Assembly: GCA_964446955.1 (NCBI GenBank)
Contig: CAYUQJ010000007.1
Location: forward strand, 1 to 64,000
DNA length: 64,000 nucleotides
Direction of reading: 5' to 3'
Source: Leptolinea sp964446955
Lineage (GTDB): Bacteria > Chloroflexota > Anaerolineae > Anaerolineales > Anaerolineaceae
The notes under the pieces are model-generated. The model searched no databases. It was not told the DNA's origin and saw nothing but the letters and a program-made list of their open reading frames with translations. A program made the translations under genes and the position numbers. Below, piece by piece: positions 45,783 through 54,195 of the stretch; position 1 is the first letter of the stretch, and the number at the start of each line of letters is the position of its first letter.

Positions 45783-48239
45783 TTATAAAAAAGTTACATT
45801 AGGGACATGCTCGTAGAAGAACGGAATCATGTCAGAAAGGTTAAGGGTCTGTTTCTCCGGTCTGTTCTCATTAAGCTTGCGAAGTGTAAATTCCCACCAG
45901 TTCTCTCGGTTAAAACTTGCCCCAGAAGTGCTGTATACAAAATAAGTAGAATTAGTGGCTGTACAAGAACTTATTAGTAGGTACTTCAAAGAGTCGTATC
46001 CCCAGATATTAAAACCATTTTCAGCAAAAGAATCAGGATTAGATAAATTAAGGTTCTGAGAACCTAATACCCATCTTACATACAAATCAAAATTAATCAT
46101 TGTCAGGTGTGCGGCTTCTCTGACAAAATCCTCATCGTTAAACATTCCGACAAGATTGAGCCAGTTGGCCGAACTTGCCGGAGAACCGAAGCGTGCTCTG
46201 AAAGAATTCATTTTCTCGAATGTGGAAGGAAACTGCGCAGAATCATCTGCTACCATCTCGCCGGTATCTACGTTATAACCTGCTGCATAAATGGAGGAGG
46301 AAGTTTGTGATTTCACAAAATTATAAATATCAAGGCATGATTTGTAATACGTGTTGACAATTCTATACGCGTCATATCGTTCGGCATACATCGCCATGGC
46401 TTTGCGAATCTTCTCCTGTTGATTTTCGCTGTAACTTCCATCGCTGATCGGACGAATACTTTGAATCAAAGAGTTAAGAGCGGGTATATCGCCGCTTTTA
46501 AAGTCATTAATATACAACTCGAACTGTTGATAAGTATTGAGCCACAGAGAAAAATAAGAATCATTGATCTTGAACGTTCCTGAAGGTTCCAAATCATATG
46601 AAAAATCTTCATGAAACCTTACTTTTACTTCTGGAGAGGGTAATCTTGTGGGATTTTGTTCCTGAGCCTCAAGAATAAGCTCTAAAGAATTGGCAAACCC
46701 CTCCAAAAACAATGCACAGCCGAACTTCTCATCAAGACGTCCATTGGAATCAACGGAGTATTTTGCAAGAACCCGAAATAATTGGTCATTGATGGCAAAA
46801 TCAGATAAATTAAGCTCCATAACGCCATTCTCGCCAAACCCATTGGGGGCATAATAGAGCTTGTTGCCGACCCTCACAATTTGATTGTTGATTATCGAAT
46901 TTAAAACCTGATCGATTTCTTGATCAGAGAGTATGCCAAAATCAAGATGCATAAGCATTGCCGATAGAATAGGCAATGCAGATACTTTGCGATCGGTGGC
47001 CACCATTTTCTCTTGGGAAATATCATAGATGCCGGCAAATTGACCGTTTTCATCAATCAAATTAAGAGTGAAATCAATTACCTGGCGTCTTTCTGCTTTG
47101 GTAAATCTATCCATTGTCAAAGTCATAAAGACAGAAACGAGCCCGTCCGGAACTGTGGCATATTTACCCTGCACCTCGTTGGCATATTCACCCAGGTCAA
47201 ACATTGAAACGGGCATGTTGATAGACCCGTCAGAATTGATGACAAGACCTTGATTAATTATTTTTTGCCCGTATATCATGTCATTTATATGATCCTGTGA
47301 CTCGGCCATGGATGCTGGAATCATATTGGATTCATCTACGTTTATTAGTGGCAGAACCACCTCATGAAACAAATCAGTCTCAATATTTTCGACCAACCGC
47401 GTAATCTTGTCGATATCCAATCCCTCATCGCAAAAGAGTTGGGCAGTAAGATTCCCGAAAGTCGTTCCAGGTAGAAACTGTAAAGTCAGACTCTTGGAAG
47501 CGTTACTAAACTCAGAATAAGGAATAACCATTCTGATATGATTGCCGTCTCGCTCAACATATTTCTGCATACTTACAGCAAGTTCAGGAAATTCAAGAAA
47601 CTTATCCCTATCCGTATCTCCCCCGCGTTGCTCAGAAAATATCCGGAAAGCCTCTATATTCTGGTTATTAGCCCATGGTGGCATAATTGGGATCGTGTCA
47701 AAGTTGTGAATGCCGATAAAAAATCCGCGGCTATAGCCAAAAGTGACAGGATCAAGCGGGGCAATTGTTTCAATAAGGTCAAATTCAATTGTTATTGATT
47801 CCACTGACTCGCGTTCGGTACCATTGAAATACCAGATGTATGCTGGCATAGCAGGACGATCATTTCTAAGAGTATGCTCACTGGGCATATCCTCTTCAAA
47901 ATTAACATGAAAAACTCCTTCTTCTCCTGTAGAAGAAAGCAATTCTTCATTGTCCGACACTACAACCGGAATATCTACGGTAACCATCTTTTTGTTGACT
48001 TTCATCTCCGCAATCGGGTTTTGTTGCGACTCAGACGTTTCAATGACATCCGCTGGAACCGATTTTGAGGGAGTGGACATAGTATAGGCGGCCGGGTTTG
48101 GTGCAAATGCGGAAAGAAGTAAAGAAATCAGCAAAATCGTAATAACCAAAGATGTTGCACTTTTACCTCTGGGTAAAACCAGCTTGCTTCTCCTGGTAGT
48201 TGCAGCTCTGACTCTAAAAAAATCTCTTGTTTCAGTCAT
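45783..48239 (-). CDS. Large exported protein of unknown family
   Basis: About 818 aa from ATG 48239 (AAGGA upstream). A basic cytosolic tail of ~28 residues (RVRAATTRRSKLVLPRGK) precedes one membrane segment (~30-48, SLVITILLISLLLSAFAP). The rest is outside: a beta-rich region (to ~280) and a largely helical second half with many aromatic residues, near the end YFVYSTSGASFNRENWWEF. No enzyme motif or repeat family is recognised. The type II membrane or signal-peptide topology implies a surface protein. It stands alone next to a long non-coding stretch. Confidence 0.7.
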   Translation of the reverse strand: MTETRDFFRVRAATTRRSKLVLPRGKSATSLVITILLISLLLSAFAPNPAAYTMSTPSKSVPADVIETSESQQNPIAEMKVNKKMVTVDIPVVVSDNEELLSSTGEEGVFHVNFEEDMPSEHTLRNDRPAMPAYIWYFNGTERESVESITIEFDLIETIAPLDPVTFGYSRGFFIGIHNFDTIPIMPPWANNQNIEAFRIFSEQRGGDTDRDKFLEFPELAVSMQKYVERDGNHIRMVIPYSEFSNASKSLTLQFLPGTTFGNLTAQLFCDEGLDIDKITRLVENIETDLFHEVVLPLINVDESNMIPASMAESQDHINDMIYGQKIINQGLVINSDGSINMPVSMFDLGEYANEVQGKYATVPDGLVSVFMTLTMDRFTKAERRQVIDFTLNLIDENGQFAGIYDISQEKMVATDRKVSALPILSAMLMHLDFGILSDQEIDQVLNSIINNQIVRVGNKLYYAPNGFGENGVMELNLSDFAINDQLFRVLAKYSVDSNGRLDEKFGCALFLEGFANSLELILEAQEQNPTRLPSPEVKVRFHEDFSYDLEPSGTFKINDSYFSLWLNTYQQFELYINDFKSGDIPALNSLIQSIRPISDGSYSENQQEKIRKAMAMYAERYDAYRIVNTYYKSCLDIYNFVKSQTSSSIYAAGYNVDTGEMVADDSAQFPSTFEKMNSFRARFGSPASSANWLNLVGMFNDEDFVREAAHLTMINFDLYVRWVLGSQNLNLSNPDSFAENGFNIWGYDSLKYLLISSCTATNSTYFVYSTSGASFNRENWWEFTLRKLNENRPEKQTLNLSDMIPFFYEHVPNVTFL

Positions 48240-49147
48240 GATGGCTTGATCCTTTTGTCCGTTTTGCTTAACCACAAAGTTGTTAGCAATCTCAATTAGG
48301 ATATGATCATCAGCGTCAGTGTCTTGTGTTTTAATATGTCCCTGCCACTAGATACATCAAATGTGGGAATCCGATAACAACAATCAATATTTTCAAATCT
48401 TGTTGCTAACGAAGTACCTAAAGTACCCAATAATTGTTGCTCGAGTCTCAGGCATATTGATTTATCTATATATAAATCCGGATTGCCAAGCTTTTTCGAA
48501 TTGTATTCCTTAGCTGAACCTTGCTGTAAATAAAATAACCTTTCTTGAACTGCTGACTAACACTTTCACATCACCACAAAAATATTATAAATCTCAAAAC
48601 TCCATGTCAACAATTACTTACCACCATTTTCATCCCACAAGAGTGATGACCGTGATAGATCTCGTTTAATTTTGACATTGTTTCCTCCAATTGCTTCATT
48701 AGTTATGATCCGTTTTTTTACATAAAGAGAAGGACTACAGCGGGAACATATCAGATTCATTAATATACACATCCAAGATGGCCGGAGGCAGAAGATTGAA
48801 CTCCAAGAGAAAAGAAACGCACACCAACTATTTTTTGTGAGGGGGTAACAATTACGAGTGATAATTTGCTTCTTTTTTCATTCCCAAATAGCATCCATTA
48901 TCGCAATAAGTAACGATTCGATTTCTGTAAATACTTCGAAATCAATGGAGAGTTTTTCCTAATAATTGCTTCTGTTTATTGGTAATACTTTTCCTTGGGA
49001 ATTGACAGCCAGAAAAATAAAAGCCTGATTTGACATCAAAGAACAACTGTCAATAAAAAATTTGTAATTCTCATATCCTTTTTACATAATTGAATAACCC
49101 CAGATTATTGAAGAACGAAAAAAATTGAGGGTGCAGGGAATGTTTGG
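48240..49147. other. Long AT-rich intergenic stretch (about 0.9 kb)
   Basis: No reading frame of note on either strand, no tRNA, and no strong hairpin. It must contain the promoter for the gene at 45783. Otherwise it is unexplained by any feature I can see and is unusually long for this window. Confidence 0.5.
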
Positions 49148-50185
49148 CTACGGCAAATTGGTTAGTTCGCCTGCCAGCCAATGGCTGAACTTATCTTTTC
49201 CAGAATGGTTTAGGTGTAAATAATCTTTCCACCCTTCTGTCGGGACGATGTCTCGTATCTGTTTCTGAGAGCGGATGAAGGGAATTTCCTCCGCGTCCAG
49301 GATTCGCTGAATTGGTTGAATGAGATGTTCTTCATACCCGGTTTCACCTCCACAGGTATACCGTAATAGGTAGTCAGGGTGAATTGGCATTTCGACTGCG
49401 ATAATTTTTAATTCCGGTGAGTTTAGAGATGAAATTCGTTCCAATCCAACAAGATCATTTTCTTTAAGATCAAAATCAGCAAATTCCATTTCCGGTAAAA
49501 CTGTATACGTCCGGCCAGTGTCCTCTATAGTCTGAGATCCGAAGGAATCGATCCCGACAAGCTGGTTTTTCAAGTCGGTTCTGTATGCGGGATCACGATA
49601 TTTCAAGAACGATAACCAGTATCGGTAGGTATAAAGGTTCTCAACCATCCAACCTTCCATGGAGTATTGCCCATCCTGATAGCGCAACCATGGGGAATGA
49701 ACAAATTTTCGGATCATATCCTGACCGCCAGTAAAATCCAGAGGGCTGATCCCCAGGATTAAGATCGATGGGTTGGAGTTTTGGACGAGAAAACTGGCAA
49801 TGTGGGCAGTCAGTTCGGGTTTCATGGCCTTTAATGCCAAATTAAAACAAAGCGGTTTACGGATTCCTGAGATCACCGGCTTTTGGTTAAGGATGTGCGG
49901 ATCGATACCAAAATCAGACATGGAACTTCCAAGAATGAAACAATTGACTTTTTCTTCCTGTTCCAGTTCAAATAATCTGGATAACTTGATATCGATCTCT
50001 GAATAATAAAGCTCACGGTCAATTGTGGGAATCATAAGCCAGGCTGGAATAGGCACGAATCGCAATATACCTTCCACTAGTAATGCGATGAGTGGAATGA
50101 ACATCAGAGCGAAAAAGAGAGTGCGGCCTGTCGATCTGGTGGCTTTATATGTATCGTATGCCAATAGTTCCTTGATCCGGATCAC
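49148..50185 (-). CDS. SGNH-hydrolase-like membrane protein (AlgX/DltD-type), copy 2
   Basis: 345 aa with GTG start (AGGAG six bases upstream). Paralogue of the gene at 37745: shared blocks include PTIDRELYYSEIDIKL, VNCFILGSSMSDFGIDP (GSS nucleophile), EGWMVENLYTYRYWLSFLKY and GWKDYLHLNHSGKDKFSHWL (D-x-x-H). It has one N-terminal membrane anchor (~23-42) and an external catalytic domain. It lies 9 bp after its MBOAT partner, as copy 1 does. Confidence 0.8.
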   Translation of the reverse strand: MIRIKELLAYDTYKATRSTGRTLFFALMFIPLIALLVEGILRFVPIPAWLMIPTIDRELYYSEIDIKLSRLFELEQEEKVNCFILGSSMSDFGIDPHILNQKPVISGIRKPLCFNLALKAMKPELTAHIASFLVQNSNPSILILGISPLDFTGGQDMIRKFVHSPWLRYQDGQYSMEGWMVENLYTYRYWLSFLKYRDPAYRTDLKNQLVGIDSFGSQTIEDTGRTYTVLPEMEFADFDLKENDLVGLERISSLNSPELKIIAVEMPIHPDYLLRYTCGGETGYEEHLIQPIQRILDAEEIPFIRSQKQIRDIVPTEGWKDYLHLNHSGKDKFSHWLAGELTNLP

Positions 50186-50194
50186 ATAACACTC

Positions 50195-51661
50195 CTAAAA
50201 ATTCTGATAAACAAACACATTTGATGTAAACGGTGATGTCCACGTGAATGCAAAAATTAGAGTGATCAAAACTATGGCCAGGACAATGGATTTGGCTGCA
50301 ATGGGCCATCCAAGCAGGATGGATTGATCATACCTGCGGGATTCAAGAAAATCCAAAAAGAATGAGACACTACTAATCACTACGATCCAGAGGGAGAAAG
50401 TAGGATTGATAAACCATCCCGCGGCTGAAAGGACTGCTTTCCATGTAGAAAGGATGCCGTCCACCGAATTGACGGCAAAAGCCACCCATGCGATATTGAC
50501 AACCAGGTAAACCAGCAAACCGTTGATGAACCTTAATGGCGGGAGACGGGTTTTCGCTCTCAATAGCGGAAACGCTTGGAAAATCAGCTTTTCCAGACTC
50601 ATCAATATCCCGAATACCAACCCCCATAGCAGAAATGGATAAGTCAGGCCGTGCCAGAAACCGGCTGCCAGCATTGTAACGATAAGAGGTAGGACTTCCG
50701 GAAGGAGAAAAAATCGATTTTTATATTTCTTAAGAAGAATTCGGGTCATGGGAAAATAAATATAATCTCGCAGCCAGGATGACAGACTGATGTGCCAGCG
50801 GCTCCAGAAATCTGACAGATTGTTTGCGAAGTAAGGTTCACGGAAATTGGGTGAGAGTTCAAAACCCATGATCAGGCTTGCCCCGCGCATAATAGCCGTA
50901 TAACCGGCAAAATCGTTATATAGATAGACACCATAAGCCAGTATCCCGATCAAGCGGTCAGTATAAGGGATCAGGTTACTGTAGGCAAAGATGGCAGCAG
51001 GGATTGGTCCGTTGTACAATCCGATTTCTTGGGGTATTGTCGGAAAGAGGTTTTCCGGCATAATGGTCAGCAGCACTTCTGCGATGGCGATCTTGCGGAT
51101 TAATCCAACAAGGACCAATGCGAAACCGCGATCGAGTTTGTCACTATCTACAGTCCGTTGGGATTTTAATTGTGGTAGAAAATTCCCGGCTCGCTCGATT
51201 GGACCAGCCAGTATCTTAGGATAGAACATCAGATAAAGAAGAAAGTCAACAGGCTCGGGTTCGGCTGGAATCTTGCCGTTGTGGATGTCAATCAGGTATG
51301 AGATAGATTGAAGTGTGAAAAACGCGAAACCGATGGGAAGTAACAGGTCTTCAATGACAGGGGGTGTAGAAATGCTGAAGAGTGGACTGTTGATTACCCG
51401 ATACAGAAAAAAAACAGCAATATTGATAGACAGTCCAACCGCAAACCACAATGGGTGACTGGTTTCACCAAGTTTTTTGCCAGTTAGAAATGTGGTGCCG
51501 CCAATTATCGCTAATGGAAAAAGATGCTGCCAGCCCCAAAGGGCAATATAAAAGGCCGACATAAAAAGAAGCCAGATGTTCTGTGCGCGACGGTTTAGTA
51601 CAAAATATACAGCCACGGTGACTGTAAAAAAAAGAAGGAAATTCCACGAAATAATTTCCAT
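50195..51661 (-). CDS. MBOAT O-acyltransferase (AlgI/DltB-like), copy 2
   Basis: 488 aa, about 11 membrane segments. It matches copy 1 along its whole length (MEIISWNFLLFFTV, YPKILAGPIERAGNFLPQL, NDFAGYTAIMRGASL, LSDFWSRWHISLSSWLRDYIYFP) and keeps the catalytic His in AAGFWHGLTYPFLLWG. The ATG has no evident Shine-Dalgarno sequence. Together with the SGNH protein it should O-acylate an extracellular polymer. Confidence 0.92.
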   Translation of the reverse strand: MEIISWNFLLFFTVTVAVYFVLNRRAQNIWLLFMSAFYIALWGWQHLFPLAIIGGTTFLTGKKLGETSHPLWFAVGLSINIAVFFLYRVINSPLFSISTPPVIEDLLLPIGFAFFTLQSISYLIDIHNGKIPAEPEPVDFLLYLMFYPKILAGPIERAGNFLPQLKSQRTVDSDKLDRGFALVLVGLIRKIAIAEVLLTIMPENLFPTIPQEIGLYNGPIPAAIFAYSNLIPYTDRLIGILAYGVYLYNDFAGYTAIMRGASLIMGFELSPNFREPYFANNLSDFWSRWHISLSSWLRDYIYFPMTRILLKKYKNRFFLLPEVLPLIVTMLAAGFWHGLTYPFLLWGLVFGILMSLEKLIFQAFPLLRAKTRLPPLRFINGLLVYLVVNIAWVAFAVNSVDGILSTWKAVLSAAGWFINPTFSLWIVVISSVSFFLDFLESRRYDQSILLGWPIAAKSIVLAIVLITLIFAFTWTSPFTSNVFVYQNF

Positions 51662-51879
51662 GAGATGTGATGTTTGGCTGCGGTTTTTTTCCTGTCAAGT
51701 ATTCGCTGAACAGGTTTGACTGTTTGAGCAGGGGATGAATTGTTTACCATTATCCATTTTTTTGAATCTGATTTCAAATGACAGGAGTTTTAACAGCTAA
51801 ATTCATATTCTTTCCACTATACTTATTTATTCCAATTTTTTCTAGGCATGTGGATCATTCACCTTAAGGGATAGATGTC

Positions 51880-53139
51880 ATGAAGATATCCGTCTTTGCC
51901 GCGGGTTCTCGGGGGGATATTCAACCTTGTCTTTCTCTGGGAAGGGGATTAAAAGCTGCGGGCTATGATATATCTATGGCTGTACCCGAAAATTTCTCTG
52001 AAATGGTCTGTAAACATGGTGTGAATGTTAGACCACTGCGAGGTGATGTCCAACGGGTAATGTCCAGCAGTTTTGGACGCAGGTTTTTGGAAAATGGTGG
52101 GTCCAATCCTTTGCGGTCAATTATGGCCATGAGGAAGTTAATCGGCCCGGTCGTGATGGACATGGTTCACGATGCCTATGAAGCCTGCCGGGATGCTAAC
52201 GGTTTGATCTGTCTGGGAGTTTTCAGCCCATTCGGAATTTCTATTGCAGAGGCACTTCACATACCTCTTCTTCACATAGAACCGACACCATTGTTACCCA
52301 CTAAGGCATTCCCTGCGCCATCATGGCCGGTTCAGCGCAGCCGGTGGGGTTTACATAATTATCTATCCGGAATTGTCATGCTCTATTCTGTTTGGTTGTG
52401 GTACCGGCCTTTTTTGATGGATTTTCGCCGGGAATTGGGATTGCCTCAACGCACAGCCGTGGATTATTACCGTACACTGAAGATGACTCCAATGATCAGT
52501 GCGTACAGCCCATTCGTAATCCCCCATCCTTTTGATTGGCCGCCTACTGTTCACATCACTGGAGATATACCATTGGACGATGCTGCTGATTGGCACCCAC
52601 CGAAAGGCTTGCAGGCATTTCTTGATGCCGGTGATCCACCGATATATATCGGCTTCGGAAGTATGACAGGCACAGATCCGGAGAGGCTGTTACAGATGAT
52701 CAAGCACGCATTGGAAAAAAGCGGGCAGCGTGGTTTGGTCATGACGGGGTGGAGCGGGATGGAAACAGGATCACACTCAGACCGGATCTATATGCTGGAC
52801 CACGCGCCGCACGAATGGATTTTTCCGCGAATGTCGGCGCTGGTACATCATGGCGGTGCGGGAACGATTGCCCAGGGGTTGCGTGCCGGCGTGCCGTCTG
52901 TCATCATCCCTTTCGCTTTCGACCAGTTCTTCTGGGGAGAAAGGGTTCGGGAACAGGGACTTGGTCCAAACCCCATACCCCGCAAAGCATTGACAGCCGA
53001 GCGCCTGGCAGCAGCTATGCGCATAGCCGTGGAAGATGCCGGAATGCGCAAACGGGCAGCAGATTGCGGAGCGCAAATCCGGTCTATGGATAGTGTTGCC
53101 AACGCGGTTGAAATAATAAAAAAGTATTTTGGTAATTGA
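51880..53139 (+). CDS. UGT-type glycosyltransferase (GT1)
   Basis: 419 aa, GT-B fold. The N-terminus KISVFAAGSRGDIQPCLSLGRGLKAAGYDI resembles sterol or macrolide glucosyltransferases. The nucleotide-sugar binding region is complete (HHGGAGTIAQGLRAGVPSVIIPFAFDQFFWGERV). Family members glycosylate lipids, sterols or other hydrophobic aglycones from UDP- or dTDP-sugars. AAGGGATAG lies before the ATG. The next gene starts 7 bp on, so the two are co-expressed and probably modify the same molecule. Confidence 0.9.
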   Translation: MKISVFAAGSRGDIQPCLSLGRGLKAAGYDISMAVPENFSEMVCKHGVNVRPLRGDVQRVMSSSFGRRFLENGGSNPLRSIMAMRKLIGPVVMDMVHDAYEACRDANGLICLGVFSPFGISIAEALHIPLLHIEPTPLLPTKAFPAPSWPVQRSRWGLHNYLSGIVMLYSVWLWYRPFLMDFRRELGLPQRTAVDYYRTLKMTPMISAYSPFVIPHPFDWPPTVHITGDIPLDDAADWHPPKGLQAFLDAGDPPIYIGFGSMTGTDPERLLQMIKHALEKSGQRGLVMTGWSGMETGSHSDRIYMLDHAPHEWIFPRMSALVHHGGAGTIAQGLRAGVPSVIIPFAFDQFFWGERVREQGLGPNPIPRKALTAERLAAAMRIAVEDAGMRKRAADCGAQIRSMDSVANAVEIIKKYFGN

Positions 53140-53146
53140 GGCAGTG

Positions 53147-53947
53147 ATGGAAAACCGATCAATGATTGAAGAGCATGATAGCTTTTTTTTTGAACCTTAT
53201 CCGCCTGAAAGGCAATTAATGGTTGATGGCGGGCGGATGGGACGGCAGAAACATACGGTACATGGTCTGGTGGAGTTTGATATAACAAAAGCTCGTGAAA
53301 CCCTCCGGAAGCATAACCTGGCATCGGGAGAGACACTATCATTTTCCGCGTTTTTCCTGGATTGTCTTGGGAGAGCAGTGGACACTGACAGGCATATCCA
53401 TGCTTACCGGGATTGGCGCAACCGGTTGATCCTGTTTGATGAGCTGGATGTGAATATGTTATTCGAAGTGGAGATTGACGGGCAAAAGATGATCCGCCCG
53501 CATATTTTACGCGGGGTTAACCGGATGAGCACACGCGAAATTCAGACCGAGATCGATGCTTTTAAGAACGGGCATGCGGAAAGCGGGGAGACGAAATTCA
53601 TAAATTGGTTCATCAGGCTGCCGGGCTTCTTGCGCAGATTGTTCTTTTCCGTGTTGTTTAAAAACCCGATTTTGATCAAGCAATACTACGGAACAGTGAT
53701 CGTTTCATCGATCAGCATGTTTGGATCCGGGAGCGGATGGGCGATCCCAGTGCCCAACCATACGTTGCAGATCACATTGGGTGGGGTGGGGGAGAAACCG
53801 GGTGTGATTAATCACCGTGTGGAACCGCGTATCATGATGAGCGTAACGGTTAGTTTTGATCATGATATTGTGGATGGCGCGCCCATGGCACGTTTCATAC
53901 AGCGGTTAAAGAAGCTGGTAGAGATGGGTTATGTCGATGGAGAATAA
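53147..53947 (+). CDS. E2-type acyltransferase catalytic domain without lipoyl domain
   Basis: About 266 aa. Start ATG 53147 with GAGG five bases upstream. It matches the CoA-dependent acyltransferase domain of 2-oxoacid dehydrogenase E2 proteins: SAFFLDCLGRAVDTDRHIHAYRDWRNRLI, GTVIVSSISMFGSGSGWAIPVPNHTLQITLGGVGEKPG and the catalytic SFDHDIVDGAPMARFIQRLKKL (H-x3-DG). There is no lipoyl or E1-binding domain and no E1/E3 genes nearby, so it is unlikely to serve in a dehydrogenase complex. Its position after a GT1 gene suggests acyl transfer onto a glycosylated product. Confidence 0.85.
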   Translation: MENRSMIEEHDSFFFEPYPPERQLMVDGGRMGRQKHTVHGLVEFDITKARETLRKHNLASGETLSFSAFFLDCLGRAVDTDRHIHAYRDWRNRLILFDELDVNMLFEVEIDGQKMIRPHILRGVNRMSTREIQTEIDAFKNGHAESGETKFINWFIRLPGFLRRLFFSVLFKNPILIKQYYGTVIVSSISMFGSGSGWAIPVPNHTLQITLGGVGEKPGVINHRVEPRIMMSVTVSFDHDIVDGAPMARFIQRLKKLVEMGYVDGE

Positions 53948-54195
53948 CTTGGCGGAGCTCATCTCCGATGCCATCTGGTAAAACTGTCTGGAGTTTTAAA
54001 TATCTCTTTGGTGAAAACCGAGTCAGTAAAAAATATACACAGATTTCTCTTTTCAAAAGCCGCCCCTTTTACAACAAGGATCTTTGCTTCTGGATTTTAA
54101 TAAAAACCAACTAACTTATTTCGTTAAATGGTATATTTCCTCATAGGTAAATTATGCAGGTTTTAAGATTTCTTTTTGATCGGTGTGAGTAATCC

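Noticed and set aside
53147..53947. Component of a pyruvate or branched-chain dehydrogenase complex
   Set aside because: No lipoyl or E1-binding domain and no E1 or E3 genes nearby.
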